Positions 1 through 11,462 are shown, counted from the stretch's first letter. The stretch is DNA of 64,000 nucleotides from Ignelater luminosus (GCA_011009095.1 VTPC01000874.1:185703-249702); one strand, 5' to 3'. Notes: generated by a model from the sequence alone, not told the origin. Translations and numbers: made by a program.

Positions 1-470
1 TATTACATTAGACTATCAACACGGGCAGTACAACTAATTGAAAAGTATCTAGTTGATGAAACACAAAAGATAACTTTGGATGGTATCTGTTCTGAAATGT
101 TGTGATTGCAAATGGGCGTTTCACAAGGCTCAATTTTGGGACCTCTGCTTTACATTGTCTACACCAGTAACTTTTATAAATCAGAGACAAATTGTTGATT
201 GAAACGCAACTATACTATTCCTTCCAGTCACAAAATACATTAACCTATGTGAACATCATAAATGCAGATTTAGAGAATTTAGTGATAACTTCTACTAGCC
301 ACTCATTATTATTAATAAATCCTTCTAAAACTGTCTTGTTTTTAGAAATAAAAATGATTGTACTTTGTAACTGTACCTTTTAGTAAATAGTGTAAAGAAT
401 CTTGGTCTTCTCGTCGGCGCCAACCTTAGATTTGACTTACATGTGAATAAATGTTTACAGAGAGTTTACT
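1..470 (+). pseudogene. Non-LTR retrotransposon reverse transcriptase fragment
   Basis: Conceptual translation in changing frames gives a reverse-transcriptase palm segment. It has the conserved motif MGVSQGSILGPLLYIVYTSN near 110-175, followed by a decayed catalytic box whose right half (TQLYYSF) is still readable near 207-230. After that comes a typical stretch (INADLE, INPSKT) near 260-330. A stop codon precedes the MGVSQGS motif and a frame change disrupts the YxDD box, so it cannot code for an active enzyme. The 5' part lies outside the window. The family is Jockey/CR1-like by motif style only, and the exact clade is not resolved. Confidence 0.7.
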
Positions 471-1070
471 ATACAAACAAAAGGTCCTATCTGCAAAATT
501 CAAGATTTTCATTTTATGCGATATTCTGGTAGGTTATCAGTTTTCTCTATGTTTAGAAACTTTGCAAAGTCCTATCTGCGCCATAAGTACTAACTAAATG
601 ATAAAATTGTTTGTCCTAACTGAAACATATCTGTTACTACAAAAAGCGAATATCCCATCTGCTCGTTTCCTCCTATCTGCTTGCATTTACAATGCATAGG
701 ACAGTTTAGCTTAGCAGTGTTTATTATTTAACCTAATACATAATAATTTTGTCCGTAAATTTCACGTAGGACAATGGTAAAATTGTTAAACATTACCTCA
801 AAAGTCACATAGTGGGTCGATTGAGGCGGTAAAATTAAGTGATGTGATACCAAATTTAATAGTGCTGTCAGTGTTTATGTGATTCTTTTCATAGAGCACA
901 AGTAAGTAACAAATTTTGTTATGTTAGAATTTCATTTTTAGCACGAATAATCGTGGTAAACATATAGTGTCACTGGCAATTGACCTCAATTTTCAAAACA
1001 GAATCAAGCAAATGAAGAAAAAGAATTCTCAGATATACGATTATAGTGTTGACTAATTCTAAAAATCAAG
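471..1070. other. Intergenic, no feature recognised
   Basis: AT-rich sequence with no long ORF, splice pattern or repeat that I could recognise. It probably contains further decayed mobile-element sequence because both flanks do. Confidence 0.4.
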
Positions 1071-1074
1071 ATGC

Positions 1075-2560
1075 AGTTCCAGTTTCCCATGTGAATAATC
1101 TGAAAGCAATAGCGATGAATCAATAAAGCCCTTTGAAAAACCTAAAATTCGTATTTGAGCCATATTTAGTACCTCATGTCGATAATGCAAACAATGTAGT
1201 ACCAGCTAATAAGGATCAGAACGTTGAAAAATCAACCGCAATCACAAGTACTTTGCTTAGTGATACCGAACAACATATGCAAGCAGTTGTAGTAGATATT
1301 ATTACTACGACAATGCAGAAATCTAAAAGCAAACTCTATACAAAATAGGGCCAACTACGAAAAAAAAGAAAATTTTATGAGGCACCTACAGAAAGGAAAA
1401 AAATTAAGAAGGAACAACATATTAATAACCATAAAGCAAAGGCTGCCTGTAACTGCAAACTGCTTTATGAATTTAACACCTTCAAGGCAAGCAGCTATTA
1501 CCCAACAATATTGGATGCTTATCCAAAGAACAAAAACTTTTTCTTTTAAATTGTGTGAAGAAATCTGCTAAAAAGCGAAATACGTGTCTCCCGAAGGAAA
1601 AATGACGCCATACGTACACTTTCAAGTACTTTTTGAAAAACAATAAAGGTGAGGACGTACGTATCTGTAAAGTTTTTCTCCTTGCAACTTTGGAGTATCG
1701 AAATGAAAATGACACAATTAAAAACTGTTCAAAATACAGATACACAATAATATAGCACGCGTCAACTCGAAAGATTATTATTAATTTATTTACACTGACA
1801 ATATCACACTACCAACGAGAGCATGATCCAAACTGGAAGTATCTTCCTAGTGATATATCGATTTAGCTTATGTACAAGAGCTTTAATAAGAGATACACAG
1901 AACCAGCTTTTCATACGAACTTTATAGAAGAGTTGATCAGATCTGAATATATCTTTTATGAGACTAGGGTATGAAGAATGTTGAGAATGTAAAGCTTTCG
2001 ACATTCACAAGAGTTCTGGTCATGATGACATTCAGTCTGAATGTGACATTTGTCAAAAATATAAACTTCATAAACAAAGAGCTCTTTGAGATCTAGAGAA
2101 CAGTATCAAGAAGATGTGGAGAAAGTTAAAGAGAATGATGCACTTTTCTTGGCTGCCGATTTATAAAAGATAACAAAAAATGTTATAATAATTCCAAACC
2201 AACAAATGATTTACTGGTTATTATGCTTCCACGCATGAAAACCTTTAAAGAAATTATCTTCACATCCCATATTATTGCTTTCAATGAAAGTTTCATTCCC
2301 TTGGGCAAGAAAAGCAACTTTCGTCCATGTTTATTTTTTATTATTATTATTTGGCGTGAGGAGTTGGCTCACAGGTAGATCTAAAGATAATATCTCAACA
2401 TTCTATGCCAATTTTGTTTCTAAGAGAGACTTCAGAACCATTACAATCTGGCTAGACAATTGTTCTTCCAGAACAAAAACTGGGCTTCGATTAGTTTTTC
2501 TATGTACATTGTAAACAGTGAAGAATGTGTCATAGAAGAGTTTAAACATCAAATACTTTG
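1075..2560 (+). pseudogene. Decayed multi-copy insect gene of unknown function
   Basis: Several broken frames on the plus strand read as parts of one long protein family that is dispersed in many insect genomes. A lysine-rich segment and a short Cys patch (AACNCKLLYEFNT, about 1440-1480) come first. A zinc-ribbon-like CDICQKYKLHKQRA with a following charged helix lies at about 2055-2130. NESF/SFPWARK-like residues are near 2275-2310, and WLDNCSS, a possible catalytic Asp, is near 2450-2470. Frameshifts and stops separate every block. I recognise the family by recall only and do not know its function; the WLDNCS motif would fit an RNase H-fold nuclease, but that is inference. Other copies may be intact elsewhere in the genome. 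Confidence 0.45.
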
Positions 2561-3005
2561 AGCAAGGCCACACATATAAAATCTGAATTATTGCAGTGCT
2601 CTTGGCAACATCAATAAAACATTTAAAACATTAACATCTCAAAACTTAAGAAAATGCAGATAAGACCTTTTGTTTAAGGAGGGCAGTATAACTTAAAGAT
2701 GCTTTACTCTAATCCTAGTTATTTACATGTAGGTCTGAAAAGGAGGTTATGTGATTCCCTAGCGTTATAACCCAAGTAAAAAAGTAACACAGTGTTTTAT
2801 TCAATTTTTAAACAAGACTTTCCAATAAGTGCTGAAGATGTCCGTCAGTTACATCAAGACACTTTTAAACATGCCTTTTAAGCCCATTAAAAACATTTTG
2901 AAGAATCCAAGGAGAATTATCCAGTTCCGCACACTTTTCAGTTATTCGATTGGTAAGTTCTTCCAAATTGTTCAGAGGTGTTTTAAAAATAAAGTTTTTC
3001 AGATA

Positions 3006-3137
3006 TAGTGGAGCGCCGTAAGACAAAAATGTAAAAATCTCGGAACCCGGTTCCAGTGAATGGATTTTCGTGAAACCTTTTCGATTGCATTGTAAAATGC
3101 TTAAAGAAAAATGATTACCCATCAAATTTTGCCGATC
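3006..3137 (+). repeat. Left terminal inverted repeat of the XPG/CXC element
   Basis: Pairs in inverted orientation with 5512-5636. The outer 18 bases match except two, and inner conserved blocks include GGATTTT near 3062 and CCCATcaaATTTTGCCGATCT near 3118-3137. Small indels separate the blocks. Confidence 0.85.
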
Positions 3138-3328
3138 TCCATTACAACAATTAATTGAAAAATGAGTAAAATATGAAGATAATAAATTTTTTAGTCAAGC
3201 TTTCAATTTTATATACAATAAATGATATTTGTATAGTAACTTTAATATTAATTTATAATTTTTTAGCTAAAAATAACAAATTTACACAAAAAAAATTGAT
3301 AATAAGGCAAGTTGTTCAAAATCGTAGA

Positions 3329-5354
3329 TCAGACTAAAGATACAAAAAAATCTACATTATCGTCGTCGTCATCGACCTCATTAATTTTGATGATAGGTGA
3401 TGTATTAGTACAATTGTTGCCATTCCATTCTACGCAAGCTACAGCGCAAGTCATTCCACTTTTCCTGCACCCACAAGATGCTCCACATCCTGTTTTGCAT
3501 GTGCAAAAAATCATTTTCAGTAAGGTCTGTGGAGCTGGTGGCTGCGTCATTGTTTCCCGTGTCAGTATTCCATGTTTCCAACCCCATTCTTCTGGTAATA
3601 TGTCTCTTCCGAGCCGTGTTTGAATTTGCAGGTATACTCTTTTGAAGTGTCCAAAAGCGGCATCTGCAGTAGGTGCCAAAGACGGTAATTTAACAAAGCT
3701 ATTTTTAGCGGTTGCTTTTACGAAAGAGTTGTACCTTAATTTATTTAGATCTTGTATTTTTTTGAGGGGCAGCGTATAAAGCAAGGGCGCATGTAACACC
3801 AGCGTTAAAAATGTCATTGGCCTCTTTGCATTCATTTTCAAAAACTGCTGCAGCATTTTGTAAGTCCGCCCGTTTCTCGAAATTTTTTGCAAAAACATTT
3901 TTTCCTCGTTGGAAAAAAGCAGAAGTCGTGTCACAACCAGTGAAAGAATGTAAAAAAAGGTTATGCTGTTTACATTTTGGTAATACTGTTTACAAGCTTA
4001 CAGATGAGTACAGTTTTTGTGGTATTTTGCCTTTTGTTGGTTTTTGAAAATAAATTTCTCGATCTGTTGGTGAGAGCGCAGTCAGTAAAAGTAGAACATC
4101 CACATTCTCGGAAACTACAACAATGTTTTTAGATTGCAAATTAATTGCGGTTTCAATTATTAATCTGTCGGCATCAGCTTCGGCTTGACAAGAAAATATT
4201 CTATTTTCCGCAAGTGTGTTTCGTAGCATATCTATGAGGCTACTCTTATTTTTGGCGTTCGCTAAAAATTTCTCTTGCCCTATTTTGAGAGGCATGTTGC
4301 TGTCGAATATGATGCATTTCTTTTAGAGCGACGAGTTCTTTCCATCGATTTTGTGCTGGTTTTTTGGTAACCATTAAATACTACATAAATGTTGTATCCA
4401 TAATTGTTATGTAAATATTTTACATAGTGTTCACAAATAGTGCCGAAATTTTCATCCTGTTGCCACTTGCAACGGTGTAGCAACATCCCTCCATCAATTA
4501 CGTAGGAAAATTTTTGTACATTGTTAACATTCACCGTCACTTCTGAGAATAGATCATAAAATGCAAATTTTTTTGTTTTGCGCATTTCACCATCTTCAAA
4601 AACAGCAAGAGGATAAGGGGCTAATTCGAAAGTCATGTAGATCTTAAGTTCTTCATCTGATTTTTTTAAAACTCAAATACGTTGAAATAACAGTAGTGGG
4701 TCAATTGGAATGATATCATCATCCACTTTTACTTTGCTTGAGGAAGCCAATAAAGGAATAATTTTGTCTTTTCTTGATAACCTGACTTCTTTAAAAATTT
4801 TTCCATTAATTTTCTTCATTGTTTTTAAACCTTCTTCAAAAGCAGCGTAGCAATTCACGTTTCCGTGGTCAGTTATTCCAGTTGAGATAGACATAGTGAC
4901 AGTAACATCAGGGAACGGACAATGTTGGATGAAATATTCTTCCAATTTTTCCACATTAATTTCGTCCCTTTTGATTCGTGCATCGGTTGAATCAGCGTGT
5001 TGATAGCTTTTTCTTAAAAGATATGTTACAAAATTCTTCTATCCCTTCTATTATATCTTTTGAAAAAATAACACCTTTTATCCATTTGTATACTACACCT
5101 TCCGTTACACCACGTTTGAAAGGTCCTCCTTCAACGCTCATAGACTTCAATAATGTTTGTTCAATAGTTTGGTCCGTGAAAATTCCAGAAAAAAATACAT
5201 CTGAACGTCTCGCCGTAAAATATCCTCCTGTGAATTTCTTAAATTCTGCTGGGTCCATTTTAGTAGGTAATTCTTGCATGTCTTGCAAGTACATTTGTGC
5301 GGACGACGTCAAACATCTGCTGTTGTCCCTTCTATAATTTCCTCTCCTTCTCAC
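3329..5354 (-). pseudogene. FEN1/XPG-like nuclease with C-terminal CXC module, frame-broken
   Basis: Five consecutive minus-strand segments (5354-4992, 4954-4673, 4636-4280, 4295-3990, 3934-3329) read as one protein interrupted by stops and frame changes. Segment 3 has YVIDGGMLLHRCKW, matching the first acidic site of PIN/FEN folds. Segment 4 has QAEADADRLIIETA followed by VVVSENVDVLLLLTAL, which match the XPG-I acidic motifs (EAEA...EDxDxL). Segment 5 ends in a Cys-rich CTCKTGCGASCGCRKSG...C...C cluster of Tesmin/TSO1 CXC type, then an acidic run. Segments 1-2 are unassigned; a CYAAFEEG stretch is visible in segment 2. The same protein type is multi-copy in insects. Its location between TIRs suggests that it is the mobility or accessory gene of the element. 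The N-terminus is probably missing. Confidence 0.7.
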
Positions 5355-5511
5355 TTTTTTACCTGAGGTCCCTTGAGGCCCAAGGACAGGTTTGTATTCG
5401 TTATCCTATGTAAAATCTAACTTTAAGCGCAAAAAATTTCGAGTTTTTAATAGAAAATGAATGAAAACTCCGAAAAAATAATTATTATTTATTTTAATAA
5501 TTAAAAAATTA

Positions 5512-5636
5512 AGATCGGCAAAAATAAATGGGTAAACATTTTAGTATTTAGTGTTAAAAACACATTCCAAAAGGTTTTACAAAAATCCGTTCAGTGGACC
5601 CGGGTTCCCAGGTATAAATCTTACGGAACTCCACTA
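5512..5636 (-). repeat. Right terminal inverted repeat of the XPG/CXC element
   Basis: Inverted counterpart of 3006-3137. Read on the minus strand from 5636 it starts TAGTGGAGTTCCGTAAGA and ends with the TTTTTGCCGATCT block near 5512. The flanking ATA at 5637-5639 is the target-site duplication. Confidence 0.85.
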
Positions 5637-6660
5637 ATAAGGTCACACAAACAAATCTAAAACGGTCAAATCGCAGAAACACGCAGCGTATGATATTTGA
5701 GTATTCTTGCTTATTAATCAATCGTCAAAAAACCTTTAAAAATTGAATCAACTCATATGCAGTGTACACCGCCATCCTGTTGTAATTCTTCATCGCCCAA
5801 CTTATCAATAAATCACCTATTCAAACGCCTATTTTTTATGGATGTAATGTAATTTCGACAAAAACATGTCGATTCTGTACTGACTGCGTTTGCATATTTT
5901 GAGAGTTGACATGCCCAGAAAGGTAGAACCAGACTTTGTCGGCAAAGAAAATTTCTAACAAATCATCATTATGCATGCGGTTATCAACCATTGACAAAAT
6001 TGTTCTCCGTGTGGAATATCGACGACTGGCAGTAACTCACAAAAAGCAGATACCACAAGCCATATTAGTTTGCTAAGAAATTCTTTGAATTGAAGTCCGA
6101 GGAGTTTCGGTCACAATTTCACAAACTGCCCCAATATTTTCTGGGGCAGACGAGCAGTGCCAGGTTTTCGTACTACACTACCCATTCCTCTAAATAATTC
6201 AATGGAATTTCAGCACATCATAGGAACTGTTATAGTGGAAAGGCGTCTGGATATTTTTTTCTGAAAATCAACTCAGAGAGAGAATATTTCCACTCGCCGT
6301 TTATTTTTGTTTCAGTGCAAAATAACATTCTAAAATGTATGCTTTTTGTAGAGTTGTAAGTAACGTTTTTAAAAAAACTGTAAATTAATTATGAAATTAT
6401 TAAAAATTATCTAATTATTATTAGTTTGTCAATAATGAAATTCAAAGTCAACTTTCAAATTTAAAATTAGAATTTTTTATTTGCAATCTGTCACTCGTTT
6501 GGCTGTGTTTAAAGTACCGTCCTAACGTGATGTACAGTCACGGCCTCCCCTAATTGGAAATTTAAACGATCGCTTGGTACAAAAACAAGAAACTCCCAGC
6601 AAAACTTTAACGCTTCTTTGTATCTAGAAAACTAAGCGCTTCTCAATATAATTTCACATG
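5637..6660. other. Distal half of the split mariner-type element plus short flank
   Basis: Contains transposase codons at 5637-5790 on the minus strand and non-coding element sequence to about 6570. Blocks from 6030 to 6570 recur at 12110-12440. No host gene is seen. Confidence 0.6.
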
Positions 6661-6663
6661 ACA

Positions 6664-7570
6664 GTAGGGAAGTAATAGGGCTTTTAATACAACCCCCTCC
6701 ATCACTTTTTAAGGTCATAATCATAACCTTCAAACGACTTTGAAGCATCTCAACCTTCAAATTATTTTTCAAAATATTTAAATACCTTTAAATGATTTGA
6801 ATCACATGCGGAGAATTTGAATCATTTTGGAATAATTTAAATTACTTAAAAGGATTTAAAGTCAACTATTTGGACAATTTTAAAATCAGTAAAATCAAAG
6901 TCGGAGATTTACCTAGCTACAACAAATACTACATAATATCACTTACACAGTATCAGCATAGTTAATTATATAAATACCTATATTAAAAGAATAAAACTTC
7001 CGAGTTGCTATCTAAACTCTTATATTAAAATCACAAAATGATAAAGTAATAGGAACATATGGTTGTGCAAAAAAGCTTATTTTATTATTTTTATTACATT
7101 TAAATCTTTTTAGGCGATTTAAATTTCTTTTAAAAGATTTAAATCGCAGACTTTTATAAGAAAATCAAAGATAATTTTAAAAATGATTTAAATCTTTCAT
7201 TAGATGACAGCTCTGTGCCATACATACATGGTTTAGACATAGATCGTACAGTGGGTAGGGCTCCCGCTTTGTACGGCTATTCATTCTTCTTTTTCGGTAG
7301 GTTCCATAATCAATATATTTTACAATACAGAGCACCATGGGGATGTTAATTTCCTATTGAACAACACGGCCCTACTACTTTCTGTACAGTTTCATCTCTC
7401 TATATACATTATGGACTTTTTTGGTAGGGATGCTGGCTCGTGACAAGCCGTAGAGAGAGAAGAGGTACAGGACGACAAACATGTGCCTCCGGTACAGTCA
7501 AAGTCGATTGAAGGTTACGATGCTTCCAAGTCATTTGAAGGTTAGAATAGAAACCCCATTACTTCCCTAC
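6664..7570. mobile_element. 907-bp non-autonomous TIR element
   Basis: The ends are GTAGGGAAGTAATAGGG at 6664 and the inverted CCCCATTACTTCCCTAC ending at 7570. The inverted similarity continues for roughly 100 bp (AACCTTCAAACGACTTTGAAGC against its inverse near 7510-7550). The flanks carry ACATGACA (6656-6663) and TCATGACA (7571-7578), an 8-bp duplication with one mismatch, or 7 bp exact. The interior is rich in ATTTAAAT-like words and has no long ORF. An 8-bp duplication would suit a hAT or P-type transposase, but the family is unassigned. Confidence 0.65.
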
Positions 7571-7652
7571 TCATGACAAACTACTTTGTTGACATTCTAT
7601 CTTCTATTACATCCTAAAGTATTGACTATTTCTCCTGCAACCCCTGTATATA

Positions 7653-9134
7653 CACTCAGGTGCAATGAAAAGTTTCCACTTAATAATAAGTTAACCTGAT
7701 TTAACCAAATATACTAAAACAACAGCTACCTACCCTTTCACTGTATCAACCACTAGAACTGATTTCAGAGCCTACTGTGCGCTATTTCTTATTGTTTTTT
7801 AAAAACAGTTGTAACACATCAATTTTAAATGACAGATAAACATTGGTGTGTGTTTGTTTACACAACTTTATCTTATTTTTTTAATTCTTCTTGTTGTTGC
7901 CCTGTTTTCTTCTTCTCCTGATGCGTCTAAGTGCCAAAGATTCTGCAACAGCTATAGCTCTTGTGGAAGATGGTGGAGGTTTGCATTATGTTGTTAGAGT
8001 CCTTCATTGCACTCATACAGAGGTTCGAAGATGTATACAAAGATTTAGAGAAATTGGCAGGAATACACAAAGGCAAGGATCTGGTAAGAAAAGAAAACCA
8101 ATGGCTGCTGATGATCGTTCCATTACCTTAGGTATGTTACAAAACTGTACTTCTACATCTGTTGAAGAGGTTCATAGTGTAGATGTGTGTAGACAGTTCA
8201 CAGAGGATTAGCGACGGTAGGTTTGACTGCTTGTAGACTAGCTCACAGACCAAAATTGCTAACAGCCAGGCTACAATTTGCTCATAATCACTTGGCATAG
8301 ACATTGGAGCACTGGAAAGCCGTACTGTTCACTGATGAATCAAAGCTTTGTCTTTATTCATCACATGGTCGACAACGAGTGTGGAGAAGGGCAGGTGAAC
8401 AATATGCAGCTTGTACATTTGTTCCAAGAGTCAGTCATAATGGAGGTTCCATTATGGTACGGGTTAGCATTTCATTAGAAGCCTGTACGAAACTTGTCTT
8501 TGTCAAAGGGAAGGTCTTTAACAGCACACTGATACATTAACGACATTCTGGAAGACCATGCGCTGTTCCATTTGCCCCATTAATTCGAGATAATTTCCTC
8601 CTAATGCAAAGGTCACATGTAAGAAGTGTAAATTGATATCTAAAAAAAGTTGGGATAACCTGTATGAATTGGCCAACATGCTCGCCGGACATGAATCCGA
8701 TCGAGCATGCTTGTGATATGTTACATAAAGGTGAAAGAAGTCGACCAGTGCCACCAGTTTCGCTACAAGACCTTCATATTGCACTTCAAGAAGAGTGGGA
8801 GAATATCCCTCAAGATTATTTCCATACTTTAATTAGCAGCATGCAAGTTGTAATCAGAGCTAGAGAAGGTAATACTGAGATACTGAATAATCATGACTCG
8901 CCTGTATTTCTTGTTAAATTTAATTTTTAGATTTTCAATTTTCGAGTTGTGTTCAAGCATTAGTCGTTTTCTTTGAATAAATATATCCCAGTACTCCATA
9001 TCTATTGTTTTTTTAATTCTTTAGATGCCCATGAAGTTAAGAAAACTAAGATATACAATTTAAAGCACTACTTTCTTGTCTGCTCTGTCAAACCTTAAAA
9101 AGATTATCTGGAAACGTTTTATTGCACCTGAACG
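7653..9134 (+). mobile_element. Tc3-like (Tc1/mariner) element with TA duplication
   Basis: Terminal inverted repeats are CACTCAGGTGCAATGAAAAG at 7653 and the inverse of CGTTCAGGTGCAATAAAACG ending at 9134. TA flanks both sides (7651-7652, 9135-9136). The length, about 1.48 kb, is typical of complete Tc1-family elements. It encloses the broken transposase gene at 7870-8930. Confidence 0.8.
7870..8930 (+). pseudogene. Broken Tc1/Tc3-type transposase
   Basis: The N-terminal helix-turn-helix part (7921-8210) reads through RLSAKDSATAIALVEDGGG and VRRCIQRFREIGRNTQRQG. After a stop and frame change, LFTDESKLCLYSSHGRQRVW (8323-8380) supplies the first catalytic Asp. GGSIMVRVSISLEACTKLVF follows, and NWPTCSPDMNPIEHACDML (8668-8720) supplies the third acidic residue. 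The segment holding the second Asp (about 8540-8650) is frame-disrupted. The C-terminal helical part (LQEEWENIPQDYFHTLISSM) is intact. At least three lesions make it inactive. The family and D,D,E pattern are established for Tc1/mariner; inactivity is inferred from the breaks. Confidence 0.8.
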
Positions 9135-9645
9135 TAGATTAGAACCTGGAATGCATACACAGTAATTTTGGGTCTACCATGTGGAAACTGGCATCAGATA
9201 TAGCAGACGCTAATAAAAGTACACATGAAATAATACAAGAATTATATTATCTAACACCTGTTTCCACACGATAAACCTAAATTTACCGCATATGTAATTT
9301 GGGTACTAATGATTATAGTCTTTGAATGAGGTAGTAGTTTCACTATGTCGAATTTTGCATAATTAATCATCAGATGTTAAAGCCTACTAGAAATACTGCC
9401 AATGTCAACATTCATCAATTTTGTTTCTATTTATATTATAATTATAACTGGAAGTAGATTTAAAAGCGATGAAATGCCGTGACCAATCACAGAGTTTCAT
9501 CATTGCCACATAACCAAACCCATTCATGAAACCTAACCTTAAACATCATCACATTGACAGAAGTGAAAGTGAAATGAGCCGTCAGTGATTCACAAATTCC
9601 TAACCTAAACTGTAACTAAGTAATGGGGCAATACCGCAAGATAAA
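9135..9645. other. Intergenic, no feature recognised
   Basis: AT-rich sequence without a coding signal. I see no repeat partner within the window. Confidence 0.4.
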
Positions 9646-9649
9646 TAAG

Positions 9650-10480
9650 TACAGGGTGGGTCAAATTGGTCGTTCTTATGCGATATTGCTGTAATATCTG
9701 GCTAAAAATGGTTTTGCAACCATAGGCTACTTTTTTATCCTCAATTCAAATGTGAAAACAAAATTTGAATACCATGGCCTGCTTTCGAAATACTGACAAA
9801 AAATGATTTTTATCCTAAAAACAACTTTTCCTCATATCTCACTTATTTGAAGAACTATCTAGACTTTACAGGCATTTTTTATTAAAAATTTAACTTGCAA
9901 TAACATGACACTTAGATTTTTGTCAAACTTTATTGTTTTCGGCAAATTTTAATAACAAAATCCTACTTTATTCTGTACGAGGACAATTCAGCAATTATTC
10001 TCCCTAACATAGAAGCAAACAGTTGAGAAGTTCGATATTTTTCAACATAAGCTGCAAGCCACTCATTTACCATCGTCATCATCTTATCATCATTCCAAAA
10101 GTGGATTCGCCAAAGATATTCTTTTAACTTCGGGAATAAGAACTAGTTACTATGGGCTAAATCTGGAGAATATCTTGAAACAAGCCACCACGTCTGAACT
10201 TTCTTCATCTTTTTTCTTTAATTGCTACGCAAACTTTTTGAATTAACTTTGCATAATATTCCCCTGTTATAGTATGTCTACATGGTAAGTAATCGGCGAA
10301 AATTATCCCTTCATAATCTCAGAAAATTTGTCTCCACGATTTCTACAGATTTAAAATCTTGAGATCAATTTTTAGTAACTTTATAATGAAGGCATAGACT
10401 CAATACTTCTGTCGTGTCCTTATAAATCTTTTGCAGTGACAACGCCTTCTCAAAGGTCTTGTATCAATTTGGTCAATTTT
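9650..10480 (-). pseudogene. Mariner transposase remnant (D34D type)
   Basis: On the minus strand the C-terminal third of a mariner transposase is readable. A decayed block at 10350-10215 (ADYLPCRHTITGEYYAKLIQ) is followed by SRYSPDLAHS with the third catalytic Asp near 10170-10145. An in-frame TAG replaces the next conserved position, then FLFPKLKEYLW and WNDDKMMTMVNEWLAAYVEK follow (10145-10040). The left boundary near 9650 begins CAGGGTGGGTCAAATTGG, a plausible terminal sequence, but I could not pair it with a right end. The copy is inactive. Confidence 0.7.
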
Positions 10481-10846
10481 CAAACAATTGCAACACCACA
10501 ATTAACTTAATAATTTTTAAATAAAAAGTAACATAAATTAATGATTTTTGTTATTGATTTGCATTTTTCATCATTAAACAGTTAATGATTATAGTCGATA
10601 ACTGAACTTTCTTTTTTCTTTCGACTGCTTCCTTTATTATAAAATTAAAATGCTTTACTCAGGCTCTACAGCCAATTTTCTTATTTATTAACATTGAACC
10701 GTCAGAATAAGTAAAAGAAATTGACTGTAAAAACTGAGTACCTACAGTGTTGTAGTTTTATAAGGAACTGGAAACTTTTTTTGTAGTCTTTGAATATTTT
10801 TTACTATTTGATTAATTATTTGCAGATGGTCTATTATAGTAGAATA

Positions 10847-11410
10847 CAGGGCCAGATTTACTCTGGTGGAGGCCTCTAGGCAAAAATTAGTGGTGGCCCC
10901 CTTGCAAACCATGAACAAAATCTCCTACTTTTTATAACTAGCTTAACATCACTTCTTTCTTATTTTTACAACAAATACTTAAAAACTTTACTCAAATAAA
11001 AAGAATTACAATAAGTCACCATTTTTAGAATAAAAGATTATCAAAACTAGGTATAAGAAAATGAGAAACTGCCATTACAGAACACTGCACATTTAGGTTA
11101 TAAATATATCATAAACAGACTGCATTGATATTTTATTGAGTGTCGATAAAGTAGAATACTGTTCTTTTCAAAATGGAGCGAAACTTAAAACGATAATTTT
11201 TTTATACATTCATTTGATTCTTGTAATTATGACTAATATAATCAAAAAATTTTTTTTTCAAAAATCATAATTTTAATTAAAAAAAGATTCAAAATATTTC
11301 TTCTTTTCTATCCCTGTTTATTGATCTTTATTCTTTATAGTGCAAGCAAAATCTTGTGGTGGAGGCCCCTAGGCACTGCCTCGATTGCCTATATGGTAAA
11401 TCCGGCCCTG
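10847..11410. mobile_element. hAT-type MITE with 8-bp target duplication
   Basis: It begins CAGGGCCAGATTTAC and ends GTAAATCCGGCCCTG. A further inverted block, GGAGGCCTCTAGGC, lies just inside each end. The octamer GTAGAATA is repeated exactly at 10839-10846 and 11411-11418. The element is 564 bp long with an AT-rich interior and no ORF. The 8-bp duplication and CAGGGCCGG-type ends fit the hAT superfamily. Confidence 0.85.
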
Positions 11411-11462
11411 GTAGAATATCCACTTCTGAACCTATTTGTTGAAATTTTGGTTTTATTTACTA

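Larger units (their letters stand above)
3006..5636 (-). mobile_element. 2.63-kb TIR element carrying an XPG-like nuclease/CXC gene
   Basis: The element begins TAGTGGAG and ends CTCCACTA. Imperfect terminal inverted repeats of about 125-130 bp (3006-3137 and 5512-5636) share several blocks, including CCGTAAGA, GGAACCCGG and TTTTGCCGATCT. The trinucleotide ATA occurs directly outside both ends (3003-3005 and 5637-5639). It sits inside a mariner-type transposase gene whose frame resumes exactly across the two flanks, which fixes the ends and the 3-bp target duplication. The only coding remains inside are the minus-strand gene at 3329-5354. No DDE transposase domain is visible. Three- to four-base duplications together with an XPG-like nuclease recall the Academ superfamily, but this assignment is inference from memory. 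Confidence 0.85.
2775..6570 (-). mobile_element. Mariner-type (IS630/Tc1/mariner) element, split by a later insertion
   Basis: The C-terminal part of a transposase is readable on the minus strand at 2865-3005 (YLKNFIFKTPLNNLEELTNR). Its preceding part lies beyond the insertion at 5637-5790, where QQDG and CDLTVLDLF are visible. Joining the flanks with one copy of the ATA duplication restores a single frame. The outer segment 6030-6570 matches 12110-12440, a second copy in the same orientation. Near 6505-6525 is a sequence matching, in inverted orientation, the left end of that second copy at about 11821. Stops are frequent and the catalytic domain is decayed, so this is a dead copy. The left boundary is approximate because similarity to the second copy fades near 2775. 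Confidence 0.7.
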
